Positions 50,948-62,095 of a DNA stretch of 64,000 nucleotides are shown here, piece by piece. A model generated the notes under the pieces. The model was given only the letters and a program-made list of their open reading frames with translations. It ran no database searches and was not told the origin of the DNA. The translations under genes were made by a program, and so were the position numbers. The number at the start of each line of letters is the position of its first letter. The stretch's first letter is position 1. The stretch lies in assembly GCA_009835735.1 (NCBI GenBank), contig VXWX01000010.1, positions 21,824 to 85,823 of the forward strand, given 5' to 3'. The stretch is from Acidimicrobiaceae bacterium. Lineage in GTDB: Bacteria; Actinomycetota; Acidimicrobiia; Acidimicrobiales; Aldehydirespiratoraceae.

Positions 50948-51925
50948 TCAACCCGGGGAGCGGGTGATCTGGGCGGCGAGTGCCAGGTCCTCGGCCGCAG
51001 TGTTGAGATCGTTGACCGACACCTGGAACTCGTCGATCCTGTGGGCGTCCATCAGCGCCTTCAGCTCTGAACGGCACTCGTCCACCGATCCCGAGATCAC
51101 GAAGGCGTCGACCCAGTCGTCGAGCACGAAGCGGGCCGCAGCCCCGGGCCCGCCCTCGGAGAGGCCCCGGCGGATGGACGCCTCGGTCCGGGCGTCCAGG
51201 CCGATCCGGGCCTTGATGTGGTCGGGGGAATCCACAAGACGGAACGTCAAGGCAGCCCGGGCTGCCTCGCGGGCCCGATCCGTCGTGGCCAGGATGGTCA
51301 TGTAGCACAGCCTCGGGCGGGGACGGCCGTGCTCCTCGGCAGCCGCGCGGATCGCCCCGATGTGCTCGCCGATCAGCTCCTTGTGGACGAACGACAGGAT
51401 GAAACCGTCGGCCAACTCTCCCGCCAGCCGCATCACCCTCGGGCCGCGCCCGGCCAGCCAGACGGGAATGTCGGGCCGGCCGTAGCCGAGGCGGGCTCGG
51501 CGGAACCCGCCAGCCACACCGGTGTGATCGACGGTCTCGCCCGACCACAGCGCCCGGCTGGTCGTCACCAGCTCCCGCATGGCCGCGATCGGCGACCGGC
51601 GTTCGATGGCCAGCGCGGTGAGCGTGAGGGCCCCGCCCGCTCCGATCCCCAGCGCGGCCCGCCCACCGGAGGCCTCGTCCAGCGTGGCGACCGCCGCGGC
51701 GGTCATGCCCGGATGGCGGGTGTAGGCGTTGGTGATGCCGGTGCCGACCTCCACCGAGCTTGTAGCCGCGGCGACCGCGCCCAAGGTCACCCAGCACTCC
51801 CTGGCCGCCAGACCCTCGTCGGGGATCCACACCCGGCTGCACCCCAGCGCCTCGGCGGCCACTGCGGCATTCACGACCTGGTCGACCGGTCCCTCGGGCA
51901 TCACCATGCAAGCCAGCTCAACCAC
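50948..51925 (-). CDS. Luciferase-like monooxygenase (LLM), probably F420-dependent
   Basis: This 325-residue TIM-barrel protein of the bacterial luciferase/Mer superfamily has AAEALGCSRVWIPDEGL, VEVGTGITNAYTRHPGMTA, ALGIGAGG and PVWLAGRGPRVMRLAGELADGF. These blocks match actinobacterial F420-dependent reductases and oxidoreductases. The substrate is not indicated. It is co-oriented with and 49 bp upstream of the hydratase gene, so it may serve the same pathway. Confidence 0.85.
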   Translation of the reverse strand: MVELACMVMPEGPVDQVVNAAVAAEALGCSRVWIPDEGLAARECWVTLGAVAAATSSVEVGTGITNAYTRHPGMTAAAVATLDEASGGRAALGIGAGGALTLTALAIERRSPIAAMRELVTTSRALWSGETVDHTGVAGGFRRARLGYGRPDIPVWLAGRGPRVMRLAGELADGFILSFVHKELIGEHIGAIRAAAEEHGRPRPRLCYMTILATTDRAREAARAALTFRLVDSPDHIKARIGLDARTEASIRRGLSEGGPGAAARFVLDDWVDAFVISGSVDECRSELKALMDAHRIDEFQVSVNDLNTAAEDLALAAQITRSPG

Positions 51926-51987
51926 CGCGCCGACAATAGAGGCGCCCGGTCGGAACTGTGCGAACCGCGGTCTGCCATGCTCTATAC

Positions 51988-52752
51988 ATGGAGTTGGCAG
52001 GACGGGTCGCGTTGGTTACCGGCGGCGCCCACCGGGTGGGGCGAGCCATCGCTCTGGAGCTCGCGGCGGCAGGCGCCGGTGTGGCCATCGCATACCACCG
52101 GTCCGGGGATCGGGCCACCGAGACGGTCACCGAGTTGCGCAGCTGCGGTGTAGACGCCGGCGCATTCAAGGCCGATCTGGCCGTGCCGGCCGAAGCCGCC
52201 GAACTCGCTGAAGCCGTCGCCGGCCGACTGGGACCCATCGACGCCCTGGTCAACAGCGCGTCGTGGTTCGCCCGCGACGAGTTCCCCACCGGCGACACCG
52301 ACACCTGGTACCGAACCCTCGACGTGGTGCTCCACGGGCCGTTCCATCTCACCAACGCCGTCGCGCCGTCGATGCTCGAGCGGGGCGGCGGGGCGATCGT
52401 CAACATCGTGGACCTGTCGGCCTGGCAGCCGTGGCCCGGCCGCGCCGCCCACAGCGTGGCCAAGGCCGCGCTGCTGGCCCTGACCCGCCAGGTGGCGGTG
52501 GAGCTCGCCCCGACCGTGCGCTGCAACGCGGTAGCGCTCGGCCCGACGATCGCGCCCGCCAAGTTCGGGCCCGATCAGGTCGAGAGACTGAGACGGCGCA
52601 CGCTGCTCGGCCGCTGGAGCGGAGGTACCGAAGCCGGAAGGGCCGTGCGTTACCTCCTCGAAGCGGGGGCGGTCACCGGCGAGTGCCTGACTGTCGACGG
52701 CGGCGAGCAGTACGGCCACGTGCGCGACCGCTTCACCGACACCGCCGGCTGA
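51988..52752 (+). CDS. Pteridine-reductase-like SDR with His in place of the catalytic Tyr
   Basis: This 254-residue SDR has ALVTGGAHRVGRAIALELA, the TGxxxRxG form typical of PTR1/FolM-type NADPH enzymes, then NSASWFARD and a C-terminal TGECLTVDGGEQ. The expected YxxxK reads HSVAK in GRAAHSVAKAALLAL, so the catalytic tyrosine is His, while Lys and the NIVDLSAW serine region remain. ATG 51988 follows a CTATAC box almost directly, suggesting a leaderless transcript. Confidence 0.82.
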   Translation: MELAGRVALVTGGAHRVGRAIALELAAAGAGVAIAYHRSGDRATETVTELRSCGVDAGAFKADLAVPAEAAELAEAVAGRLGPIDALVNSASWFARDEFPTGDTDTWYRTLDVVLHGPFHLTNAVAPSMLERGGGAIVNIVDLSAWQPWPGRAAHSVAKAALLALTRQVAVELAPTVRCNAVALGPTIAPAKFGPDQVERLRRRTLLGRWSGGTEAGRAVRYLLEAGAVTGECLTVDGGEQYGHVRDRFTDTAG

Positions 52753-52764
52753 GAGCGACGAGGG

Positions 52765-54318
52765 TCAGGTCCCGGTGGAGCGGCCCCTGAGGATGTCGTC
52801 GTATCCCCGGATCAGGGTGTGCTCGGTCTCCTGCACATCCTCGGGGCTGGCCGCGAAATAGCCGGTCGCCATCCCCATGTCGGACGCGGCGTCCAGGTAC
52901 TCGGGCACGCTCGACAGGTACAGGCAGTCGTAGAGGTCCACCGACATCACCCGGCGGGTCGCCTCGAACAGCGACCGCTCGGGAAGCACAGCTCCCACAT
53001 CGCCGCTCACCAGCCACGACGACACAGAGTCCTCCAGCTCGGCCATGCGCCTCAACCGCAGCCCCCACTCTCGGGGCTGGTTGCCGACCGCCGCCACCGG
53101 CAGGCTCCGGCTGGCGACCCGGTCGAGGAACTGGTGCAGGCCCGGCACCAGCTTGAACGACGACAGGTAGCGGGTCTCCACGTCCCGGCCGATCGGACCG
53201 AGCCCGAGGTCGCTCCAGAACTCCTCGGCGGTGAGCCTGCCCAGCACCAGCATGCGATGCCGGTCGCGGATCAGCTCCGGATCGATGTCGGGGTTCTCGC
53301 CCAGGATCACCGGCAGCAGCAGGCCCTCCCGAGGGTCGGTGGGCCGCACGATCACACCGTGCACGTCCACCACCAGCAGGCGCAGCAGGCGCTTGCGGGG
53401 GCGGCTGGCCTCCGCCTCCCGGGCCGCAACCCGCTGTTGGCGGCGCCGCGTGGCCCGGCGGCCACGTCCCCGGGGAGCGCGCAGCAGTGCCACCAACCTG
53501 GCGACGATCACGCCCAGCAGCACTGCACCGAAGACGATGCCGGCCACCCGGGCGATGTTGAGCCACAGCGGCGCCAAGGTGTCGGAGATCATCGTGGAGG
53601 CGCCCACTCTCACCGGCTGGTCCCCGTAGGAGAAACGCCAAGTGGCCGTGGAGCCGTCGACCGCGGGCGACAGCTCCCCCATCGCGTCCTCGAGCTCCCC
53701 CTCTGCCCCGAAGGCAGACGAAGAGGCGTCGAAGGCCTCGTCGGAGTCGATCAGCGTCAACAGGAACTCGAAGCCCAGCGAGTCCGCGGGGGTGCCGGCC
53801 TCCGCGATCAGATCCTGAAGCGGGCGCCCGAAGGGCTGACCCTCGAAGATCGCGGCGAGCGCGTCATCGCTGAAATCGTCCAGCGGCGGGGTCGGATTGA
53901 TGTCGGCCTGGAAGCGGTAGGAGGTCTCAGCGAACGAGCGGGTCTGCTCCAGGACCACGCCGGTGAAGATCACATCCTTGCCGGCCAGCTCCTCGAGGAC
54001 CTGGGGCAGCTGCGCGGCCGACTCGAACCGCTTGACCGCCCGGATCTGCACACCGCCGTCGGCGCGGAACAAGGGGCCCTCCACCGCCCATCCGGCGTCC
54101 CGCGCATCGTCGAGGCGCAGCCCTCCGGCCAGTTCAGGGACGCGGGACACCGCCACCGCGTCGGCGTTGAACACCACCGTCACCGTGCCCGAGCCGACAT
54201 CCTCCACCTCGACGTGCACGCTGGTGTCGACCCGGCAAGCCGCGACCAGCAACGCCAGCCCAAGGACCAGCACGGCCGATCGCAACACCGCAACCGCACG
54301 CCGACGCTGTGCGGCCAT
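52765..54318 (-). CDS. LppM-like lipoprotein fused to a HAD-like domain
   Basis: This 517-residue protein has three parts. The first is a lipoprotein signal with lipobox LLVAAC and an extracytoplasmic domain of about 230 residues (SVHVEVEDVGSGTVTVVFNA, AVKRFESAAQLPQVL) like actinobacterial LppM proteins. The second is one membrane helix (IVFGAVLLGVIVARLVALL) with a basic stretch after it. The third, about residues 310-517, is a cytoplasmic HAD-like domain (LLVVDVHGVIVRP, VAAVGNQPREWGLRL, CLYLSSVPEYLDAASDMGM). The HAD DxD motif reads DVH. It lies downstream of clpC on the same strand (47-bp gap). The function is unknown. Confidence 0.75.
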   Translation of the reverse strand: MAAQRRRAVAVLRSAVLVLGLALLVAACRVDTSVHVEVEDVGSGTVTVVFNADAVAVSRVPELAGGLRLDDARDAGWAVEGPLFRADGGVQIRAVKRFESAAQLPQVLEELAGKDVIFTGVVLEQTRSFAETSYRFQADINPTPPLDDFSDDALAAIFEGQPFGRPLQDLIAEAGTPADSLGFEFLLTLIDSDEAFDASSSAFGAEGELEDAMGELSPAVDGSTATWRFSYGDQPVRVGASTMISDTLAPLWLNIARVAGIVFGAVLLGVIVARLVALLRAPRGRGRRATRRRQQRVAAREAEASRPRKRLLRLLVVDVHGVIVRPTDPREGLLLPVILGENPDIDPELIRDRHRMLVLGRLTAEEFWSDLGLGPIGRDVETRYLSSFKLVPGLHQFLDRVASRSLPVAAVGNQPREWGLRLRRMAELEDSVSSWLVSGDVGAVLPERSLFEATRRVMSVDLYDCLYLSSVPEYLDAASDMGMATGYFAASPEDVQETEHTLIRGYDDILRGRSTGT

Positions 54319-54365
54319 GGCCCTGGTCCCCCGACCCAATCTCAGCTGCCCCCGGAAGGGGAAGC

Positions 54366-56897
54366 CTAGAAGTGGCCCTCGCCGGCGGTCGGCTCCAGTT
54401 CGGGCTCGGGAGGCTCGAATCCCTCGATGGCGCGGAACACGATCACCTTCTTGCCCTCTTCGAGCGGATCGTCCTCCACGTCGACGATGACTATCTCTCC
54501 GGCCCGGAACTCCTTGTGCAGCAGCCGTTCCGACAGCGGATCCTCCACCAGCCGCTGGATGGCCCGGCGCAGCGGCCGCGCCCCCAGCGTGGGGTCGTAC
54601 CCGGTGGCGGCGAGGTAGTCCTTGGACGCGTCGGTCAGCTCCAGGCCCATGCCCTGACCGGCCAGTTGGTCGGCGGTGCGCACGATCATCAGGTCGACGA
54701 TGCGGCGCACCTCCTCCTGGGTCAGCTCGTGGAACACGATCACGTCGTCGATCCGGTTGAGGAACTCGGGCCGGAAGTGCTGCTTGAGCGCATCCTGAAC
54801 CTTGGACTTCATCCGCTCGTAGGTGACCCGCTCGTCGGCCTTGGTGAAGCCCAGGTTGGCCTTGCGCAGATCGGCGGTGCCCAGGTTGGACGTCATGATC
54901 AGCACCGTGTTGCGGAAGTCCACCGAACGGCCGTGGCTGTCGGTCAGGCGGCCCTCCTCGAGGATCTGCAGCAGGGTGTTGAACACATCAGGGTGGGCCT
55001 TCTCGATCTCGTCGAACAGCACCACCGAGAACGGCTTGCGCCTGACCCGCTCGGTGAGCTGGCCGCCCTCCTCGTAGCCCACGTAGCCCGGCGGCGAGCC
55101 GATCAGGCGGCTGACCGTGTGCTTCTGCATGTACTCGGACATGTCCAGAGCGATGAGGGAGTCCTCGTTGCCGAATAGGAACTCGGCCAGGGTCTTGGCC
55201 AGCTCGGTCTTGCCCACGCCCGAGGGGCCCAGGAAGATGAACGAGCCGCTCGGCCGCTTGGGATCCTTGAGGCCGGCCCGGGTGCGGCGGATGGCCTGCG
55301 AGACGGCGGAGATGGCGTCGTGCTGGGACACCACCCGCTTGTGCATCTCGTCCTCCATGCGCAGCAGCTTCTTGGTCTCCTCCTCGGTGAGCTTGTAGAC
55401 CGGGATACCAGTCCACAGCGACAGCACCTCGGCGATGGCCTCCTCGTCGACCTCGTCGAAGAGGTCGACCCCGGACGCCTTGGCCTCGCCCTCGAGGGTC
55501 TCGCGACGAGCCAGGAGCTCCTTCTCCTTGTCGCGCAGCTCGCCGGCGTCCTCGAAGCGCTGGGCGTCCACCGCGTCCTTCTTGCGGGAGATCACCTCGG
55601 CCAGCTCCGCCTCGAGCTCCTTGAACTGCGGCGGCGTGGACATGCGCTTCATGCGCAGGCGCGACCCGGCCTCGTCGATCAGATCGATGGCCTTGTCGGG
55701 CAGATGCCGGTCGGAGATGTAGCGGTCGGCGAGGTTGGCCGCGGCCACCAGCGCCTGGTCGGTGATGGTGACCCGGTGATGGGACTCGTAGCGGTCGCGC
55801 AGGCCCTTGAGGATCTCGATGGTGTGGGCCACGGTCGGCTCGTCCACGACCACCTTCTGGAAGCGGCGCTCCAGCGCGGCGTCCTTCTCCAGGTGCTTGC
55901 GGTACTCGTCGAGGGTGGTGGCCCCGATCGTCTGGAGCTCGCCCCGGGCCAGCATGGGCTTGAGGATCGAGGCCGCGTCTATGGCGCCCTCGGCCGCGCC
56001 CGCGCCGACGAGGGTGTGGATCTCGTCGATGAACAGGATGATGTCGCCCCGGCTCTGGATCTCCTTGAGGACCTTCTTGAGCCTCTCCTCGAAGTCGCCC
56101 CGGTAGCGACTTCCCGCGACCAGCGCACCCAGGTCGAGGGTGTAGAGCTGGCGGTCGCGGAGGGTCTCGGGCACATCGTCGGAGGCGATGGACTGGGCCA
56201 GACCCTCCACGATCGCGGTCTTGCCCACGCCCGGCTCGCCCACCAGCACCGGGTTGTTCTTGGTGCGCCTCGAGAGGATCTGCATGACCCGCTCGGACTC
56301 CCGGCCCCTGCCGATCACCGGGTCGAGGGCCTTCTCGCGGGCGAGCTGGGTGAGGTTCCGGCCGAACTGGTCGAGCACGTGCGAGCCCGAGGACGACTCG
56401 CCGCTGCCCCCGCCGGTGGTGGCGCCGGGCTTATCGCCTGGAGCCGATCCCGAGACACCGCCGTAGGCCGACAGCAGTTGGATGACCTGCTCGCGCACCC
56501 GCGCCAGGTCGGCGCCCAGCTTCACCAGGACCTGCGCGGCGACGCCCTCGCCCTCGCGGATCAACCCGAGCAGGATGTGCTCGGTGCCGATGTAGTTGTG
56601 GCCGAGTTGCAGAGCCTCGCGCAGGCTGAGTTCGAGAACCTTCTTGGCCCTGGGCGTGAACGGGATGTGGCCGCTGGGAGAGCTGCCGCCCTGGCCGATG
56701 ATCTCCTCGACCTGGCCCCGCACCGACTCAAGGCTGATGCCGAGGGACTCCAGGGCCTTGGCCGCGACCCCCTCGCCCTCGTGGATGAGGCCGAGAAGGA
56801 TGTGCTCGGTGCCGATGTAGTTGTGGTTGAGGAGGCGCGCCTCTTCCTGGGCCAGAACCACGACGCGACGTGCCCTGTCGGTGAACCGCTCAAACAT
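54366..56897 (-). CDS. clpC: ATP-dependent Clp protease ATP-binding subunit ClpC
   Basis: This 843-residue Hsp100 unfoldase feeds proteins to ClpP. It has two N-terminal Clp repeats ([20 protein letters not shown], then [12 protein letters not shown] seen twice), D1 Walker [10 protein letters not shown], a UVR-like middle domain ([19 protein letters not shown]), D2 Walker [10 protein letters not shown] and the LGF/ClpP-binding region. ATG 56897 has a GGAGG site 8 bases upstream; the ORF could begin 9 bases earlier. No ctsR/mcsA/mcsB genes precede it, as usual in actinobacteria. Confidence 0.97.
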   Translation of the reverse strand: MFERFTDRARRVVVLAQEEARLLNHNYIGTEHILLGLIHEGEGVAAKALESLGISLESVRGQVEEIIGQGGSSPSGHIPFTPRAKKVLELSLREALQLGHNYIGTEHILLGLIREGEGVAAQVLVKLGADLARVREQVIQLLSAYGGVSGSAPGDKPGATTGGGSGESSSGSHVLDQFGRNLTQLAREKALDPVIGRGRESERVMQILSRRTKNNPVLVGEPGVGKTAIVEGLAQSIASDDVPETLRDRQLYTLDLGALVAGSRYRGDFEERLKKVLKEIQSRGDIILFIDEIHTLVGAGAAEGAIDAASILKPMLARGELQTIGATTLDEYRKHLEKDAALERRFQKVVVDEPTVAHTIEILKGLRDRYESHHRVTITDQALVAAANLADRYISDRHLPDKAIDLIDEAGSRLRMKRMSTPPQFKELEAELAEVISRKKDAVDAQRFEDAGELRDKEKELLARRETLEGEAKASGVDLFDEVDEEAIAEVLSLWTGIPVYKLTEEETKKLLRMEDEMHKRVVSQHDAISAVSQAIRRTRAGLKDPKRPSGSFIFLGPSGVGKTELAKTLAEFLFGNEDSLIALDMSEYMQKHTVSRLIGSPPGYVGYEEGGQLTERVRRKPFSVVLFDEIEKAHPDVFNTLLQILEEGRLTDSHGRSVDFRNTVLIMTSNLGTADLRKANLGFTKADERVTYERMKSKVQDALKQHFRPEFLNRIDDVIVFHELTQEEVRRIVDLMIVRTADQLAGQGMGLELTDASKDYLAATGYDPTLGARPLRRAIQRLVEDPLSERLLHKEFRAGEIVIVDVEDDPLEEGKKVIVFRAIEGFEPPEPELEPTAGEGHF

Positions 56898-57043
56898 CGC
56901 ATACACCTCCTGGCCAGTTGGGCTGCCTTCCCGCGGTCAGTGTAACCCGGACCCGTGACATGAGTTGCGTCGCCGAGGCAGCCCAGACCGTGACATTCGC
57001 CACGCCGCGCCCACGGCCGCGCGGTCCCCATTACCCTCGCGAT

Positions 57044-58039
57044 GTGGCCAACACCTCGCCGTTCGCTCTGCTGCCGTGCCTAGAGGACGACCTGCGGCGT
57101 GTCGAGGAGGAGCTGCTCAGGGCCGCCACGGCCCCCGACGACTTCGTCACCGAGTTGGCCCAGCATCTGATCACGGTCGGCGGGAAACTGGTCCGGCCCG
57201 GCTTCTGCCTCGCCTCGTCGCTGGTGTGCGACGCCGCGCCGAGGAGATCGTCCGATGCCGCGGTGCGGGGCGGTGCCTCGGTCGAACTGGTCCACATCGG
57301 CTCGCTCTATCACGACGACGTCATGGACGAGGCCACGACCCGGCGCTCGGTGGCCAGCGTCAACGCACAGTGGGGCAACCTGCGGGCCATCCTGGCCGGC
57401 GACTACCTGCTGGGGAGGGCCTCCGCCATGGCGGCCTCGCTCGGGGCCGAGGTCGCGGAACTGCTGGCCGAGGCGATCACCCAGCTCTGCGAGGGCCAGA
57501 TCATCGAACTCGAGAACGGCTACGACACCGAGCGCAACGAGCAGCGCTACGAGAAGGCCGTATCGGGCAAGACCGCCGCGCTGCTGTCCATCTCCTGCCG
57601 GATCGGGGCCACGGTGGGTGACGTGCCCCGGGCTGTGGTGGAGGCGCTCGGAGAATTCGGCTTCTCCTACGGCATGGCCTTCCAGATCGTCGACGACATC
57701 CTGGACCTGGTGGCCACCGAGTCGCAGCTGGGCAAACCGACCGGCAACGACCTGGCCGAGGGCACCTACACGCTTCCGGTCATCCGGGCGCTGGCCGACC
57801 CGGCGACGGGCGACGAGCTGCGCTCGATCCTCGGACGGCCCATCGACGCCGCGGCCCGCGACCGGGCCGCTCAGCTGGTCCGGTCCACCAGCGGTGTGGA
57901 CGAGGCCCGCGACACCGCCCGCATGTGGGCCGACAAGGCCCAGGCCGCGCTCACGTCGTTGCCCGACACCCCCGCCACCGCCGTGCTGCGCCTGGCGGCC
58001 GACCGTCTGACCGCAACCCCCGCCCTAATCGCCGGCTAG
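57044..58039 (+). CDS. Polyprenyl diphosphate synthase (trans-type)
   Basis: This 331-residue isoprenyl diphosphate synthase has the first aspartate-rich motif in GSLYHDDVMDEA, GDYLLGRA, SGKTAALL, and the second motif in FQIVDDILDLV. It extends allylic diphosphates with IPP, probably for menaquinone side chains, although chain length cannot be read reliably. GTG 57044 (VANTSPF) is chosen; the frame opens earlier but without domain content. It is divergent from clpC and convergent with lysS. Confidence 0.9.
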   Translation: MANTSPFALLPCLEDDLRRVEEELLRAATAPDDFVTELAQHLITVGGKLVRPGFCLASSLVCDAAPRRSSDAAVRGGASVELVHIGSLYHDDVMDEATTRRSVASVNAQWGNLRAILAGDYLLGRASAMAASLGAEVAELLAEAITQLCEGQIIELENGYDTERNEQRYEKAVSGKTAALLSISCRIGATVGDVPRAVVEALGEFGFSYGMAFQIVDDILDLVATESQLGKPTGNDLAEGTYTLPVIRALADPATGDELRSILGRPIDAAARDRAAQLVRSTSGVDEARDTARMWADKAQAALTSLPDTPATAVLRLAADRLTATPALIAG

Positions 58040-58047
58040 CCCGGCGA
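58029..58047. terminator. Bidirectional hairpin between convergent genes
   Basis: TCGCCGG (58029-58035) pairs with CCGGCGA (58041-58047) around CTAGC, overlapping the polyprenyl synthase stop codon and lying before the lysS stop. There is no T-run. Confidence 0.5.
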
Positions 58048-58054
58048 ATCCGAC

Positions 58055-59470
<1,416 letters not shown>

Positions 59471-59558
59471 CGGGGTGCCGCTTCGATGCGGGCGGACTTC
59501 AGCAAGCGGCCCACCGCATGGGTGGCGAAGCTGCAGCGCATTCGCCGGCGAAGGTCGC

Positions 59559-60356
59559 TCATCGGTCCTGGTTTCGCTCGTAGACGATGCGCAGGCCGTG
59601 CAGGGTCAGGAACGGCTCGACGTGCTCGATCGTCTGCGAGATGGGGGCGATCGCGTAGGCCAGACCGCCGGTGGCTACGACGTTGGCCTCGCCCAACTCG
59701 GCCAGGAAGCGGGCGTTCATGCCGTCGATCATGGCAGTGAACCCGTACAGGGCGCCGGACTGGATGGACTCGACAGTGGTCTTGCCGATCACACTGCGGG
59801 GCTCGACCAGCTCGACCGCGCCGAGGGCGGCGGCCCGGCCGATGAGCGCATCCAGGCTGATCTCGATGCCGGGTGCGATGGCGCCTCCCATGAAGGCTCC
59901 GTCGGCCGAAATGACGTCGAAGTTGTTGCCGGTGCCGAAGTCGACCACGATGGTGGGGCCGCCGTAGAGGTCGTAGGCCGCCACTGCGTTGGCGATCCGG
60001 TCGGCGCCGACCTCCTTGGGGTTGTCGTAGTGGATCGGCATGCCGGTCTTGACGCCCGGCCCGACTACCACGGGTGAGAATCCGAGCTGGCGCCGCACCA
60101 TCTCCCGCAAGCCTGCGAGCAGTCGGGGCACGCCCGAGCAGATGGAAACCCCGGTGACATCACTGTCGAAGTCGATGTCGATCACATGGAGCAGCGACCT
60201 GATCACCACGCCGAGCTCGTCGGCCGTGCGACTCGGGTCGGTGGAGAGCCTCCAGTGGTCGACCAGCCCGTCCGCCGCGGCCGAACCGTGGACCGCGCCC
60301 GGGTCGTAGATGCCGACGACGGTCTGGGTGTTGCCGACATCGATAGCAAGCAGCAC
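59559..60356 (-). CDS. coaX: Type III pantothenate kinase
   Basis: This 265-residue ASKHA-fold kinase has [18 protein letters not shown] (phosphate 1), [23 protein letters not shown] (pantothenate-binding GADR) and [14 protein letters not shown]. It phosphorylates pantothenate, the first step of CoA synthesis. It follows panC with a 148-bp gap that shows no clear promoter. Confidence 0.96.
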   Translation of the reverse strand: MLLAIDVGNTQTVVGIYDPGAVHGSAAADGLVDHWRLSTDPSRTADELGVVIRSLLHVIDIDFDSDVTGVSICSGVPRLLAGLREMVRRQLGFSPVVVGPGVKTGMPIHYDNPKEVGADRIANAVAAYDLYGGPTIVVDFGTGNNFDVISADGAFMGGAIAPGIEISLDALIGRAAALGAVELVEPRSVIGKTTVESIQSGALYGFTAMIDGMNARFLAELGEANVVATGGLAYAIAPISQTIEHVEPFLTLHGLRIVYERNQDR

Positions 60357-60504
60357 CGCCGCAGGATACGGCGGATCGGCCCGAGGCCGAGCGGGCAGGC
60401 GAGCAAATCGGGTTCATACGGGCGAGGCCGTGGCCCGAGCGGCCCGTGAGCGCAGCGAACAAGAGCGGGAAACACCCCGCCCCGACGCGACGGGCTTGCG
60501 CCGC

Positions 60505-61374
60505 TCAGCCGGCGCGGCAGCCGGTGTTGTCTATCAGGCGGGCCTTGCCGAACCGGACGGCCACCAGCAGCCGAACATCGCCTCGCAATGGTCCGTCCGC
60601 AACGAGGGTGGACGACGGCACCGCCGCGGTGTAGTCGATCTCCGCCAGCGGGGCGGTGGCGATCATCGAGGCCATCTCGGCTTCAACCGCCGTGGGGTCG
60701 GTCTCACCTGACTGCACCAGGGCCGCTCCGGCCTCGAGGGCGCGGCGCAGCACCGGAGCCTGGCTGCGCTCAGCCTCGCTCAAGTATGCGTTCCGGCTGG
60801 AGAGGGCGAGCCCGTCGGACTCCCGCACGGTGGAACAGCCCACCACCCGCACCGGCAGCGACAGGTCCGCGGCCATGCGGCTCACGATCGTGAGCTGCTG
60901 GAAGTCCTTCTCACCGAAGTAGGCCGAGCACTCGCCCACGATCGAGAACAGCTTGGCCACGACGGTGGCGACCCCGTCGAAGTGACCGGGGCGGGATGCG
61001 CCGCACAGCATGTCGGCAAGCTTCCCCAGGCGCACGGTGGTCACCACCGGCTCGGGGTACATCTCGCGGGTGTCGGGAACGAACACGAGGTCGGCGCCGG
61101 CCTTCGCGCACATCTCGAGATCACGGTCCAGATCCCGGGGGTAGTCGTCGAAGTCCTCGCCCGGATTGAACTGCAGGGGGTTGACGAAGATCGACACCAC
61201 CACAACGTCGTTCTCGGCCCGGGCCCGCTCGACCAGGGAACAGTGCCCCGAGTGGAGGAAGCCCATCGTGGGCACGAGCCCGACGGTGCGGCCCGCCGCT
61301 CGGGCCTCAGCAAGCCGGACGCGTAGACCGCGGATCGTGACCTCGCATTCGGGAGTGGGGCGACTGGTGCTCAT
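60505..61374 (-). CDS. panC: Pantothenate synthetase
   Basis: This 289-residue enzyme has LVPTMGFLHSGHCSLVERA (HxGH motif), IFVNPLQFNPGEDFDDYPR, LCGASRPGHFDGVATVVAKLF and YFGEKDFQQL. It condenses pantoate and beta-alanine with ATP. ATG 61374 overlaps the stop of the DUF2520 gene (ATGA). Confidence 0.96.
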   Translation of the reverse strand: MSTSRPTPECEVTIRGLRVRLAEARAAGRTVGLVPTMGFLHSGHCSLVERARAENDVVVVSIFVNPLQFNPGEDFDDYPRDLDRDLEMCAKAGADLVFVPDTREMYPEPVVTTVRLGKLADMLCGASRPGHFDGVATVVAKLFSIVGECSAYFGEKDFQQLTIVSRMAADLSLPVRVVGCSTVRESDGLALSSRNAYLSEAERSQAPVLRRALEAGAALVQSGETDPTAVEAEMASMIATAPLAEIDYTAAVPSSTLVADGPLRGDVRLLVAVRFGKARLIDNTGCRAG

Positions 61375-62093
61375 GCCTGTTCCGCGAGACGGCGGGCCTG
61401 CTGGCAGAGTGCCTCGTATGCGGCCCGCTCGTCGGGGCCGATCGCTTCCAGGTGCCGCCTGATCGTCTCGGTGTCGCCCCGGGCCGCGGGGCCGGTGAGG
61501 GCCGCGGCCGGACCCAACTCGTCGACGTTGGCCACGGTGGCTCCGACCAGGTCCATGAGGGCCGCGAAGGGCACTCCGGCCACCGAAGCGATGCGCTCGG
61601 CCTGGCCGAGGAGCGCCACCAGATGGTTGGAGGCCACCACCGCGGCCGCGTGGTAGGCGGACCGGTCGGCGTCGGCCACCTCGAACGCACGCCCGCCTAG
61701 ATCGGCGACGACCTGCCGGACGATCGGATCGCCCGCCACCGCGAACCACCCGCCCGCGAGCAGGCGTCGAGCGCCGACAGCAGCGTCCGGCAGCGCCACC
61801 AAGGGATGCAGAGCTGCCGGCCGCGGGTGCCCGGCGACGGCATCAAGACCGAGCGACCCGGCGAGGTGGGCCACCGCCGCGGTCGCAGCGGGTTCGATTG
61901 CGGCCGACACCTCTGCCACGGCGTTGTCGGGAGTGGCGATCAGCACCAGATCCACTCCGGCGGCGGCCCCCGATAGGGCGTCAGGCGTAGCCGACCGGCC
62001 CAGGATGGGGTGCAGGTGCCAGCCGACTTCGGTCAGGGCGGCAGCCATGGCTCCGCCCGCCCGGCCGCCGCCGATGATCCGAACCGACCGCAC
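61371..62093 (-). CDS. Rossmann-like/DUF2520 oxidoreductase
   Basis: This 240-residue protein has an N-terminal NAD(P)-binding fold (VRIIGGGRAGGAMAAAL), ATPDNAV, LAGSLGLDAV and AALHPLVALPD, followed by a helical C-terminal DUF2520 domain (YHAAAVVASNHLVALLG). It resembles F420/ketopantoate-reductase-like proteins and is commonly next to panC in actinobacteria, so a pantoate-forming reductase role is possible but unproven. Confidence 0.85.
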   Translation of the reverse strand: MRSVRIIGGGRAGGAMAAALTEVGWHLHPILGRSATPDALSGAAAGVDLVLIATPDNAVAEVSAAIEPAATAAVAHLAGSLGLDAVAGHPRPAALHPLVALPDAAVGARRLLAGGWFAVAGDPIVRQVVADLGGRAFEVADADRSAYHAAAVVASNHLVALLGQAERIASVAGVPFAALMDLVGATVANVDELGPAAALTGPAARGDTETIRRHLEAIGPDERAAYEALCQQARRLAEQA

Positions 62094-62095
62094 CG

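Noticed and set aside
55320-56945. 541-residue plus-strand open frame
   Set aside because: Fully antisense to clpC, with Leu/Val/Asp-rich shadow composition.
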